Positions 9,256 to 18,748 of a stretch of DNA of 64,000 nucleotides are shown one piece after another. Below the pieces are notes generated by a model. The model worked only from the letters and a program-made list of their open reading frames with translations. It had not been told where the DNA came from and did not search any database. Source of the DNA: Sphingobacterium sp. UBA4616 (GTDB lineage: Bacteria; Bacteroidota; Bacteroidia; Sphingobacteriales; Sphingobacteriaceae). Position 1 is the stretch's first letter; each line of letters begins with the position of its first letter. A program made the translations under genes and the position numbers. Location of the stretch: contig DGIS01000025.1 of the NCBI GenBank assembly GCA_002386525.1, positions 484,086 to 548,085 on the forward strand, written 5' to 3'.

Positions 9256-9291
9256 CATCCTCTTGACTCTTATTAAAGAACCAAGAGGATG
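9256..9291 (-). terminator. Intercistronic hairpin between SusD and the tandem GH43 gene (possible attenuator)
   Basis: CATCCTCTTG and CAAGAGGATG form a perfect 10-bp stem with a 16-base loop. On the minus strand the stem is followed by TTTTT. Placed between susD and the enzyme genes, it may end part of the transcripts or protect the susCD message, giving more surface import protein than enzyme. The U-run is short, so full termination is not certain. Confidence 0.6.
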
Positions 9292-9318
9292 AATAACTTA
9301 CGTAAACAAATATGCTAA

Positions 9319-11034
9319 TTAATAGCCAGGATTTTGCTCCAATTGTCCATTCGACGATAATATCTCAGAACGTGGAATCGGTAGCCAATAGTGCTTTTCT
9401 TCAAATCGGCGTCCTGAAAGCGCTTCCTTGCGTGTATACGTAAAACCCTCACCATTTTTATCTATAGTCACGCCATAAGCAGGGATATTTTCTGTTACCA
9501 TCGCAATCTTCCATCTTCTGACATCGTAAAAACGATGTTCTTCAAACGCTAACTCAACTCTGCGCTCGTAACGCACTTGCTTTCTAAACTCATCTTTCGA
9601 CTGTCCCATAGGAATTTCGGGCATATCGACAGATGGCCGTGTTCTAACCAAATTTAAAGCCTGTCTCGCTGTTAAGCTACCACCAGCAGGCAACACATCT
9701 GGACCGTAAGCTTCATTTGCTGCTTCTGCAAAATTCAAAAGGATTTCTGCATAGCGGAAGTAATTCCACGGTTGAAATCCCGCATTACCCCAAGGATTTT
9801 GAAGCGGATAGGCATCGCTCATAAATTTACGCAGATAGTATCCGGTTTTAGAAGTATTCCAGTTGTCACTTCCTTGCGGACTATCTTGCCCCTTTGGTAT
9901 ATATGTTTCCACTGCCCTACCCCTGTATAAAGCGCCATTATATAAAATAGTCGCGTCAAAACGGGGGTCGCGGTTAACATAAGGATTTTTCGGATCGTAA
10001 CCTGAAGCCGTGTTGACGGTGCCGTCCTCATTGAAAGGGGCTTTTCCATTTTTCATTTCATAGGCATCGACCAAGTTTTGGTATGGTGTATTTCCGCCCC
10101 ATCCGCCATAGCCATTCGGTCCGTTGGCAATTTCGAGGTGCACGTGATTGGCATTTTTGGTGTAGTATCTTGCAAAAATAGTTTCCGGATTTCGGTCTGT
10201 TAAAAACAACGATTGGTATCCGCCCGTGTATAGCTTGTACTTATTTAGGGCGATCACCTCCTGCGCTGCCTGGGCAGCGGCCGCCCAATTTCCGACATTA
10301 TACAATGGACTTGCAGCATACAAAAGTAATCTCGATTTTAAAGCCATGGCTGCAGCCTTTGTGGCCCGTCCAGCGACCCAGGTTTTGTCGTTATTTTCAG
10401 CAGGCAGCTTTTCAATCGCTTCATTCAATTCTTTGATCACATAATCCATACCTTCTTGCATGGATTTTCGCTCAAAAAGACTTGCTTTGGTTAGATCATC
10501 CTTCAATCCATATACTGTATCTCCCACCAACACAACGCGTCCAAAATTTCGAATGAGATCATGATACCTAAATGCTCTTATAAATTGAAGTTCGCCTTCC
10601 AATTGGCGCTTATGCAACGTACTCATCTGTATATTAGCCAATACTTTTTTAGCGTAATTGCACTCGCGGATACTTCGGTAGCTACGCGCCCAAAGCGATC
10701 CGGCGGCACCTAAATTTTCTGGAGACAATTGTCCCCGGGTAATAAGCCAGGTATTATCATCATTGGTATACATGGATTCGTCTGTGAGAGAAGACCACAG
10801 CGCATATTCAAATCCGCGACCGAAGCCTGGATTAGTACCATCTGCCTCATTTGATATTATTTTCTCGCCAATATATCTATTGATGACAAAGGCTTCTAAA
10901 ACGGCTGTATCTGTTTCAATAGCTTCTGTAGAAATACGATCAGTTGCTGTAACGTCCAAAAGGTTTTTGTTGCAAGCCGAAAAGATAGTCGTTCCCAAAG
11001 CCAAGGGCAGGAAATATTTACTTAAAGATTTCAT
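9319..11034 (-). CDS. SusD/RagB family outer-membrane glycan-binding lipoprotein
   Basis: A 571-residue lipoprotein: the signal peptide MKSLSKYFLPLALGTTIFSA is followed by Cys21, the probable lipidation site. The N-terminal region (LLDVTATDRIS) and the tetratricopeptide-like helices (LEGELQFIRAFRYHDLIRNFGRVVLV) and the C-terminal ELAFEEHRFYDVRRW motif are standard for SusD_RagB proteins. It forms the surface lid over the SusC channel encoded just upstream (16 bp apart) and captures oligosaccharides for TonB-driven import. The binding ligand is not readable from the sequence. Confidence 0.95.
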   Translation of the reverse strand: MKSLSKYFLPLALGTTIFSACNKNLLDVTATDRISTEAIETDTAVLEAFVINRYIGEKIISNEADGTNPGFGRGFEYALWSSLTDESMYTNDDNTWLITRGQLSPENLGAAGSLWARSYRSIRECNYAKKVLANIQMSTLHKRQLEGELQFIRAFRYHDLIRNFGRVVLVGDTVYGLKDDLTKASLFERKSMQEGMDYVIKELNEAIEKLPAENNDKTWVAGRATKAAAMALKSRLLLYAASPLYNVGNWAAAAQAAQEVIALNKYKLYTGGYQSLFLTDRNPETIFARYYTKNANHVHLEIANGPNGYGGWGGNTPYQNLVDAYEMKNGKAPFNEDGTVNTASGYDPKNPYVNRDPRFDATILYNGALYRGRAVETYIPKGQDSPQGSDNWNTSKTGYYLRKFMSDAYPLQNPWGNAGFQPWNYFRYAEILLNFAEAANEAYGPDVLPAGGSLTARQALNLVRTRPSVDMPEIPMGQSKDEFRKQVRYERRVELAFEEHRFYDVRRWKIAMVTENIPAYGVTIDKNGEGFTYTRKEALSGRRFEEKHYWLPIPRSEILSSNGQLEQNPGY

Positions 11035-11049
11035 CTGTTATGTTCCTCC

Positions 11050-14000
11050 TTAGAATTTTAAATTTACACCTACATTAATAATTCGTTGCTGCGGATAAAA
11101 TTGTCCGCTGCCGCTACTTCCCTCTGGATCATAATCTTTGACTTTTGTCCAAGTCAACAGATTGAATCCATTCGCGTAGAAGCGCAGTCCACCCAGTTTC
11201 CATCGCGAAAGAACCTCATGTGGCAGTGTATACCCTATTTCAACATTTTTCAAACGCAGAAAGGAAGCATTATTCAACCAAAAATTATTTCCATACAGCC
11301 CTCCGCTGACCGCAGAAGAAGCACGTTCGGGAACCATTGGATATGTGCCATTCGGGTTATTAACGGCATTAAATCGGTTGTCGGCCCAACTGCTGTAGAA
11401 GTTTCCTACCGTACCAGATTCGGGAAGTACATGTTGGCTAACCCTGGCTTGCCCAGAAAATAATACTGCTGCATCAAAGTTTTTATAAGCCGCATTTAAG
11501 CTAAAACCATAGGTGATCTGTGGTATATTTCCATACTTTGTCCGCAGCATATCATCTGCGGTAATCTTACCATCTTGATTATAATCCTCGAAAATTAAAT
11601 CGCCTATTTGCGCACCGGGAGCTTGCGGAGATCCTTTAAGATCTGCCTCATTTCTATTTAATCCAATAGCATTATAGAGCAGATAAGTTCCCAAAGGTCG
11701 TCCTGTCTGACGTTGGTAATCTAATGTCCCACTTGCCTCGTCAATAAAGATAATTTTACTCTTAGCAAAGGTAAAATTACCCGACATTCCCCAGCTAAAT
11801 TCTCCCGGTTTTTGATAAGACAGTGTTCCTTCAAATCCTTCGCTATTCACCCTGCCAATATTCTCCGAAGGGACTAATGGTTTGGAACTACTCTCTTTAT
11901 AGGGATTGACAATACCTGAAACTCCCGGAATCGATGCATTTCGTTCGGTCAGAATATCTGATCTCTTTTGTTTGAAATAAATGGCCTCTAGTGTAAAATT
12001 CTTGAGAAATTGTGCGTTTAGTCCGACGTCAAGCTTCTTCGATACTTCCCAAGTGATATCAGGATTGGCTAATTTCGCTAATTTAACATTCGGCTCGATC
12101 TGACTTTTTTCATTTAAAAGTGCTACTAATCCATTTCCCACGAGTGTATAATTATCAAAATATTGGAATGCATCCACATTATCGTTTCCAAGGCTACCGT
12201 AAGAAGCTCTCAGTTTTAAATCATCTAAAAATCCAATCTTGTCGGAAAACCAATCTTCTTTGCTGATTCGCCATCCAGCGGACACGGAAGGGAAGTACCC
12301 CCAACGCTTATTTGAAGGAAAAATTGACGAACCATCAGCCCTGAGCTGTCCTTCAAACAAATACTTTTCGCTATAATTATACGCTATACGGCTAATGATA
12401 CTTTTACGGGTGTAATTGTTGCTATATCCGGAGTTGAGATAATCTGTAGCAGCGGATCCACCTTGGGATAATTCGGGCAATTGCGTAGATAGATAATTGA
12501 AACGCTGTGCATCGAAATACTCCAAATGTCGTTTACTCTGCTCATATCCTACAAAGGCATTGATAGCATGATCTCCAAATTTTCGTTCGAAATTCAACTT
12601 AATATTACTTGTAATCAACGACTCGTTCGTATGCGACTCAGTCAGTGTAGCTTTATTATTGTTTCCGCCAACAATCGACTCCTCATAGCTATTTTTCTCT
12701 TGACTGTAATTATTTAAAACATACGGAACACTAAAATTCTTACTAAAATTTGTGGATTTATCTATTGAAAGAAAACCATCTACAGATAATCCTTCTACCC
12801 AAGGAAGTTGATAACTCGCTTTGAGGATACCGTTAAACACCTGCTTGGGATTGACAACAGTGCCACCTATATCTGTCACCATTAAAGCTGGATTAGAGCC
12901 TTCGATGCCCCGTGTAGGCAAGCCATTCGGATAATATGCACTTACTGTAGGGTAAGCACGGTAGATCGAACGGAAAATATCTCCTGCCGACGCTATCGGG
13001 AATTTGCGGTCTTCTTGTCTGCCCGAAAGCGATAGGCCAACTTTAAATCGATCGGTTATATTGGCCTCCAGGTTTGTTCTAAAATTATATTGCTTATATT
13101 TCGTGACACCTTTTTTGTAGATCCCGTCTTGATAGACCGAGCCTAAGGACATAAAATAGCGGACATCCTCCGTCCCCCCTGCAATAGATAGATTTTGTTG
13201 ACTTTGTAAGGCGGTATTTTTCAGGGCGACATCAGCCCAATTGGTATTCGGATACAATAAAGGATCGGAACCATCCCTAAACTTCTGGATCTGCTCTTCT
13301 GAATAGATTTGGTTCATTCCCGCTGAAGAACTGTTACCATAGGCGATTTCGTTTCGCAATAGCGCATATGTTGCCGCATCCGCCATTTTGGGCAATCTCG
13401 TTGGTGAACTAAATCCAAGATTCCCGCTATAGGTGATGGATGGCTTACCACTCTTTCCGCGTTTGGTGGTTACTAAAATTACTCCGTTAGCAGCCCTATT
13501 TCCGTAAATTGCAGCGGAAGCATCTTTCAAAACCGAGATACTTTCAATATCGTTGGGGTCTAGGCGCTCCAGACCACCTATCTGCCCCGGCACTCCATCG
13601 ACAACAACCAACACGTCATTACTACCTGTTGTCGCTTGGCCCCGCACCGTGATTGATGAACCATCGTATCCAGGCTCTCCGCTACGATTGTTGATCACCA
13701 CTCCCGAAAATCTTCCAGCTAAAGAGTTGGACAGATTTGGCTGCGGACTTTTTACGAGATCTTTTCCTTTTACTTCTGAAATGGATCCCGTTAACGTCGC
13801 CTTTCGTTGCGTACCGTAACCTACAACGACGACATCTTCCAATACATGTTCATCACGTTCTAACTGAATAGTAAAATCTGATTTTCCATCCAATGGAATT
13901 TTTAAAGTTTTATACCCGACAAATGATACGACGAGAATACCTTTATTGGCATTGAGTTCAAACTTACCTGACATGTCTGTCTTCGTCCCTTTACCCGCCC

Positions 14001-14142
14001 CCTCGACGATAACACTTGCGCCAAGAATCGGTTCGTTTGATTTGTTCAAAACCTGCCCCGTAATTTTCCCTTGTTGTGCGTATACCAATGTTGGCGCAAC
14101 GCTCAACAGGGTATAAAGAGAAACAATTTTTAGGTTGTTCAT
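11050..14142 (-). CDS. SusC/RagA family TonB-dependent oligosaccharide transporter
   Basis: A 1030-residue outer-membrane transporter. After the signal peptide (MNNLKIVSLYTLLSVAPTLVYAQ) comes a CarboxypepD_reg-like domain (about 25-100, GKITGQVLNKSNEPILGASV), then the TonB-box region LEDVVVVGYGTQRK, the plug domain (VVVDGVPGQIGGLERLDPND, SVLKDASAAIYGNRAANGVI) and a long beta-barrel ending in GVNLKF with a terminal Phe. It forms a pair with the SusD protein encoded 16 bp downstream. The promoter region carries a direct repeat and a good -7 box (14280-14350). No N-terminal secretin/STN domain is present, so it is the SusC type that depends on an HTCS regulator rather than on a sigma/anti-sigma pair, which agrees with the neighbouring HTCS. 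Confidence 0.96.
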   Translation of the reverse strand: MNNLKIVSLYTLLSVAPTLVYAQQGKITGQVLNKSNEPILGASVIVEGAGKGTKTDMSGKFELNANKGILVVSFVGYKTLKIPLDGKSDFTIQLERDEHVLEDVVVVGYGTQRKATLTGSISEVKGKDLVKSPQPNLSNSLAGRFSGVVINNRSGEPGYDGSSITVRGQATTGSNDVLVVVDGVPGQIGGLERLDPNDIESISVLKDASAAIYGNRAANGVILVTTKRGKSGKPSITYSGNLGFSSPTRLPKMADAATYALLRNEIAYGNSSSAGMNQIYSEEQIQKFRDGSDPLLYPNTNWADVALKNTALQSQQNLSIAGGTEDVRYFMSLGSVYQDGIYKKGVTKYKQYNFRTNLEANITDRFKVGLSLSGRQEDRKFPIASAGDIFRSIYRAYPTVSAYYPNGLPTRGIEGSNPALMVTDIGGTVVNPKQVFNGILKASYQLPWVEGLSVDGFLSIDKSTNFSKNFSVPYVLNNYSQEKNSYEESIVGGNNNKATLTESHTNESLITSNIKLNFERKFGDHAINAFVGYEQSKRHLEYFDAQRFNYLSTQLPELSQGGSAATDYLNSGYSNNYTRKSIISRIAYNYSEKYLFEGQLRADGSSIFPSNKRWGYFPSVSAGWRISKEDWFSDKIGFLDDLKLRASYGSLGNDNVDAFQYFDNYTLVGNGLVALLNEKSQIEPNVKLAKLANPDITWEVSKKLDVGLNAQFLKNFTLEAIYFKQKRSDILTERNASIPGVSGIVNPYKESSSKPLVPSENIGRVNSEGFEGTLSYQKPGEFSWGMSGNFTFAKSKIIFIDEASGTLDYQRQTGRPLGTYLLYNAIGLNRNEADLKGSPQAPGAQIGDLIFEDYNQDGKITADDMLRTKYGNIPQITYGFSLNAAYKNFDAAVLFSGQARVSQHVLPESGTVGNFYSSWADNRFNAVNNPNGTYPMVPERASSAVSGGLYGNNFWLNNASFLRLKNVEIGYTLPHEVLSRWKLGGLRFYANGFNLLTWTKVKDYDPEGSSGSGQFYPQQRIINVGVNLKF

Positions 14143-14279
14143 AAAGTAATTATGCTAATTAAACAGTAAAAAATATAATCAGGTCAGAATAGACAAAAAG
14201 ATGTCGCACCATGGTTTATATTGGTTATATCAGCGGCATCGCTGCCCTTCCTCCCTAGATTTATAATTGAATTGTAAGC

Positions 14280-14350
14280 CAAACTTAGCGAGTTTTACCT
14301 CACCAAAACATATATAAATCCGTCAAAAAACATACAATATTCGGTCAAAA
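14280..14350 (-). promoter_or_regulatory. Candidate promoter and direct-repeat operator of the first susC operon
   Basis: Read on the minus strand, TTTTGACCGA (14350-14341) and TTTTGACGGA (14328-14319) form a direct repeat with TGAC cores 22 bp apart, about two helical turns. A perfect Bacteroidota -7 box, TAAGTTTG, follows at 14287-14280. The core of the proximal copy lies 38 bp upstream of the box, a position suited to an activator. The leader to the susC ATG is about 130 bases. An AraC-type HTH from the HTCS encoded upstream (14396-18412) is the natural candidate binder; this is inference. Confidence 0.5.
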
Positions 14351-14395
14351 TCAATGATTAGAAACCCCTAGAGCTTATTTTTTGGCCTATGGAAG

Positions 14396-17300
14396 CTATT
14401 TCCCCTTTCCATCTGATTTTTGGTATTCAGACGGAAGTTTGCCAAACTCTTCTTTAAAACATTGACGAAAATAGATAGCACTATTGATACCGACCAAGAA
14501 GGAAACTTCAGTCACATTATGATTCCCGGAACGAAGCAGTTCGGCTGCCTTATGTATCCGGATCTTACGTACCAGTTGGTTGATATTCTTCCCCGTAATC
14601 CCTTTAAGTTTCCTATACAGTGTGGACTGGCTCATATTCATCCGTTCTGCTAGCGTAGCGGCGTCCAAAACTTCATCCTGCATATGCTCTTCTACAATAG
14701 TGATAAAATCCTGAACGAATGTATTCTCACGCCATAAATTATCTTTTTCAATCATTTCACCTTTTAGTTCCGGCGGATTATCCGATTTTATCTTTTGCAA
14801 TACAACGGCGTTCATTATTTTTTGCTTCTGCAAAAGATTTTCAATACGTTTCAACAAAAGCATGCTCCCAATGGGCTTAGTCAGATAAGAATCAATCCCA
14901 AGCTCATAACCACGTTGTCTATCCAAATCGGTATCTCTTGCAGTTAATAAAATGATTGGGATATGACTTGTCACCCGCTCTGCTTTGAGCTTTTCAGCCA
15001 AAAGAAACCCGTCCATATCGGGCATCATGACATCACTTAACACTAAATCAGGAACGACAGCTTGAGCACGCTCAAATCCTATAGCTCCATTTTCGGCCGT
15101 CAGTACATCATAATGATTGCTTAACACCTTCACCATGTATTCGCTCAAATCCACATCATCCTCAACCAAGAGTATCAGCGGACGAATAGGATCAAGCGAA
15201 GGACGACTTTCTTCCACACTTAACGCTGGTTCTTCAGATTTTTTAGAGACCACTCGATTTAATAAAAATCGGACTGAAACTGTTGTCCCAACACCTTCCT
15301 TACTTACTACGCCTATTTTTCCTTGGTGAATTGCTGTTAACTCCTTAACTAAGGCTAGACCTATTCCTGTACCTTGAACTCCAACTTTGGAGATTTGATA
15401 AAATTTTTCAAAAATTCGTTCAATATCCTTAGCAGGAATACCACAACCAGTATCTTCTACCGTTAATACCGTCCAGTTGGCAAGATTGGTTTCCTCATAT
15501 TTGAGACTCAATCTGATATAACCTGCATCTGTATATTTATAGGCATTTGATAAAAGATTATCAACAATCAATTGCATAATTTCGGCATCAAACAGCGTAC
15601 GAGTTTCAACTTCGGGAAAATCCGATAGTATTTGAAGTCGCGGCTTAGTGTTTAGCGTTTTATATTTATGAATGATGTCGTTGAGCAAGTCACGTAAAGA
15701 TCCGGATTCAAGTACCAAAGGTTTAAATTGTGATTCCACTTTGCGAAACTCCAAAAGCTGATTCACCAACGTAAAAAGTCTATTTGCACTTTTCTGTACA
15801 GTCTGAACCAAACTTCTATTTTTTGCTGACAGCTCCCCTTCGTGTGATAAATCATCCAGAGGCCCTAAAATAAGTGTCAATGGTGTACGGAGCTCATGCG
15901 TAATTCGCGTATAAAAATTCATCCGCTCCGAGTGCAGCTGCTCATCCTGTTGATGTTGCCTCTCTTTAAGTTTCAATTCGGTTTCCGCTTTCATTCTTTT
16001 GAAGTAAAAGAATATGAGTGTATAAACGATAAGCAGTATCAGAATCAAATAAACTATTTTAGCGCCTAAACTTAAATATATCGGCGGTGCGATCTTAATA
16101 AGCAGTCGTTCATATGTCTTGGACCATTGCCCATTCTTCATCCGCGTCCGTATCAACAATTCATGATCCCCATATGGAATATTCCGAAAATCTAGATTCG
16201 TCTCGTTCCCAAGGAAGATCCAATCATTGTTGAGTCCTTGTAGTTGATAACTGAATTCAACCAATCCATCCAACGCAACATCCATTACGGCAAGTTCGAC
16301 ACGAAAGCTATTCTCCTTATAGTTGAGGTTAATCTCATTTTTAGGCGAGGGGTATTCGTCTTGTTGGGTATTTGATTCGCCGGATCTAAAAACAATAAAT
16401 CGGCTTACCCGGACAGGCGATAACGGTAGATTTGAGGGGATCTCATTCGGATCAAAATAACAGATTCCGTCTTGCATTCCAAAGAACAGCCTATTTTTCA
16501 AATCTTTTCCCACGCTACCATTAATAAACCCGCCAAGTGGTAGGCCAAATGACTGATCATATTGTAGAAAGCGCTTTTCTAAAGGTAGGAACCTGAGCAT
16601 TCCAGACTTCGTCGAACACCAAATGTGACCATTCTGATCCTCCGCAAGACCATTGATAAACAGCCAGGCATTGCCGCCAGGAACGGACAATATTTTTAAG
16701 TCTCCAATTTTTTTCTGAGACTCCTGCAGTGCTAAACCTTGGTTTGTTGCCACCCAAATGTTATTATTCCTATCACGCAAGAGATAGTTGATGGTATTAT
16801 TTCGTAACCCATTCTCACTATCCATTTTTCGAATTAATTGATGATTGCTGTTGTAGATATAGAGGCCTTGTCCATAGGTGCCTACCCACATATTGTGCTG
16901 CCCGTCCTCGACTAGCGCCCTAGGCGCATAGTCACCTAACATAGGGTTATTAATCAGTATTTTTTCTACAGTATGTTTTATGGGATCATATATAAATATA
17001 CCTTGATATCCAGCAATCCAAATTCCTCCGCGGTGATCTTCATAAATTGCACGGACTTCTGTAACGCGCTCTCCAAGATCAATTTCATGCCATGCGGACG
17101 AGCCAGCATATCTAACAGCTACTCCACCTTTCCGCAAACCTGCCCAAACATGTTTATTGTGATCGCTAAAAGCAGTCAATATAAAATCGTCCGGGCTGCC
17201 TTCCTTATGCGTTATCTGTTTGTTCAAACGACCATCTTTGTCCATCTCAATAATACCCGATCCTTCTGTTGTTAGCCAAATTGTTTGGCTATCGCGAACG

Positions 17301-18412
17301 ATGATATTACTTACTGTTGCTAGGCGATCAGGCAGCGTATTTTCTTCGGGGAATACATTAAAAAAAGGGCGTATATGATTTATAACACCAACACCTCCAC
17401 CATATAACCCAAGCCAAACATTCCCAAATCGATCTGCTACAATACGTTGGACCATTGCATTATTGCCCTTTCCCAAATCCATAGTTTTTAGCTCTTTAAC
17501 ACCCGAGATTTGCTGATCAAAACCATATGCTGGTTGAAAAAGAAAAAGCTGAGAAGATTCAGCCCCGATCCAAATCGTATTTCCGATTTCCTCAATCGTA
17601 TATACAAATGGTTCATTTCCATTTTTTGATGCTACGGCCAACGGTATGTGCATAATTTCACCTGTTGAAGGAGAATAGACAGCAAGCCCTTTTCGGGTAC
17701 CTATCCAAATGTTATCGAAACGATCACAAAACAAAGCTTTCACTTCGTTATCAGGCAATTGCCCATTTGTATTTTGAACAGTCAATCTTTTGGAAGATTG
17801 ACTAATAGGATTAAATATGGTCACCCCTTCATTTACATGACCAATATAAAGTGTCCTGTTTCTATCTTCAGCCAACGACCAGATACTATTTTCGGGAAGA
17901 CCAGGCAAACTCTTTTTATTGAAACAGCGAAATTCTTCCTTTGTGATGTCAAAATACTGTAATCCCTGATGGTAAGTTGCCAACCATAGATTGCCGTCCG
18001 CACCTTTGATCATGTCCGTAATATCGTTGGTGGCGATAGACTTCGGATTATTCGAATCGTGCGTATAATAACTGAATTTATTGGTCTTCAGATCGAGAAC
18101 ATTGAGCCCATTGGCACGCGTACCTATAAAAACTTTTTTATTATCGTACAGTAAGGTATTGATTTCATTACTATTGATAAACAAGCCTTCCGGTTTCTCC
18201 AAAGCGTAATAGCTCTTAAATGCTTTTCCTGCAAATCGATTTAAACCAAGCTCTGTCGCTATCCACATAAATCCTTCATCATCATGAACAAGGTCCAAGA
18301 CCTGTTGATTGGTCAGACCATCTTGAATAGAAAAAAAATGAGCGCGACTAGGCTGCGCAAAAACTTGGCTCAAGTGCCACAGAAAAATAACGACAAATAG
18401 CAAATTTTTCAT
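14396..18412 (-). CDS. Hybrid two-component system regulator (HTCS) of the first PUL
   Basis: A 1338-residue single-chain sensor-regulator. ATG at 18412 is chosen over an upstream GTG at 18427 because it gives a clean signal peptide (MKNLLFVVIFLWHLSQVFAQ). The order is: periplasmic Reg_prop beta-propeller repeats (to about 685, many copies of the type NIWIGTRKGL), Y_Y_Y domain (to about 780), one transmembrane helix (IVYLILILLIVYTLIFFYF), HisKA with the phospho-acceptor in THELRTPL, HATPase_c (NLLSNAYKY, VEDTGCGIP, GTGIGLALVKEL), a receiver domain (ILLVEDDVD, LVLSDVMMPDMDG) and a C-terminal AraC-type HTH. HTCS proteins bind oligosaccharides in the periplasm and activate their own PUL. It is encoded directly upstream of susC in the same direction and diverges from the GH20 gene. 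Confidence 0.95.
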   Translation of the reverse strand: MKNLLFVVIFLWHLSQVFAQPSRAHFFSIQDGLTNQQVLDLVHDDEGFMWIATELGLNRFAGKAFKSYYALEKPEGLFINSNEINTLLYDNKKVFIGTRANGLNVLDLKTNKFSYYTHDSNNPKSIATNDITDMIKGADGNLWLATYHQGLQYFDITKEEFRCFNKKSLPGLPENSIWSLAEDRNRTLYIGHVNEGVTIFNPISQSSKRLTVQNTNGQLPDNEVKALFCDRFDNIWIGTRKGLAVYSPSTGEIMHIPLAVASKNGNEPFVYTIEEIGNTIWIGAESSQLFLFQPAYGFDQQISGVKELKTMDLGKGNNAMVQRIVADRFGNVWLGLYGGGVGVINHIRPFFNVFPEENTLPDRLATVSNIIVRDSQTIWLTTEGSGIIEMDKDGRLNKQITHKEGSPDDFILTAFSDHNKHVWAGLRKGGVAVRYAGSSAWHEIDLGERVTEVRAIYEDHRGGIWIAGYQGIFIYDPIKHTVEKILINNPMLGDYAPRALVEDGQHNMWVGTYGQGLYIYNSNHQLIRKMDSENGLRNNTINYLLRDRNNNIWVATNQGLALQESQKKIGDLKILSVPGGNAWLFINGLAEDQNGHIWCSTKSGMLRFLPLEKRFLQYDQSFGLPLGGFINGSVGKDLKNRLFFGMQDGICYFDPNEIPSNLPLSPVRVSRFIVFRSGESNTQQDEYPSPKNEINLNYKENSFRVELAVMDVALDGLVEFSYQLQGLNNDWIFLGNETNLDFRNIPYGDHELLIRTRMKNGQWSKTYERLLIKIAPPIYLSLGAKIVYLILILLIVYTLIFFYFKRMKAETELKLKERQHQQDEQLHSERMNFYTRITHELRTPLTLILGPLDDLSHEGELSAKNRSLVQTVQKSANRLFTLVNQLLEFRKVESQFKPLVLESGSLRDLLNDIIHKYKTLNTKPRLQILSDFPEVETRTLFDAEIMQLIVDNLLSNAYKYTDAGYIRLSLKYEETNLANWTVLTVEDTGCGIPAKDIERIFEKFYQISKVGVQGTGIGLALVKELTAIHQGKIGVVSKEGVGTTVSVRFLLNRVVSKKSEEPALSVEESRPSLDPIRPLILLVEDDVDLSEYMVKVLSNHYDVLTAENGAIGFERAQAVVPDLVLSDVMMPDMDGFLLAEKLKAERVTSHIPIILLTARDTDLDRQRGYELGIDSYLTKPIGSMLLLKRIENLLQKQKIMNAVVLQKIKSDNPPELKGEMIEKDNLWRENTFVQDFITIVEEHMQDEVLDAATLAERMNMSQSTLYRKLKGITGKNINQLVRKIRIHKAAELLRSGNHNVTEVSFLVGINSAIYFRQCFKEEFGKLPSEYQKSDGKGK

Positions 18413-18748
18413 AGATACAACATTCACAACACCATAAAATCTAACGTCACATTAGCCACAGTTTACTTTCAATTGGGATACACTGCGCCAAGTCAGGAAA
18501 CAGTACATTATCAAATAGTAAACAGGTTAAAATATCAAAAATAGGGTGTATTACACAATATTTCCTCGTCCAAAGGTTATTTCAGCGCTAAATATACTAC
18601 ATTATTCATAAATGTCGGTCAAACAGTTATAAACAGAAATTAATCGTATTAGCAACAGTAAGTGAAGCGTTTTGCGATCGAATACCTGAAATATTGGTAT
18701 ATTGCAGCTCATTCTAACATACTTGTGGATTACTAAAGAGTACAATTT
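18413..18748. promoter_or_regulatory. Divergent intergenic region between the HTCS and GH20 genes
   Basis: This 336-bp AT-rich region must hold two promoters. A TCGGTCAAA element lies at 18615-18623; its reverse complement TTTGACCGA matches the repeat upstream of susC (14341-14350). A TATATTTA box (7 of 8 to TAnnTTTG) reads toward the HTCS gene at 18596-18589. I could not pick a convincing -7 box for GH20. The shared element suggests that both genes belong to the same HTCS regulon. Confidence 0.4.
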
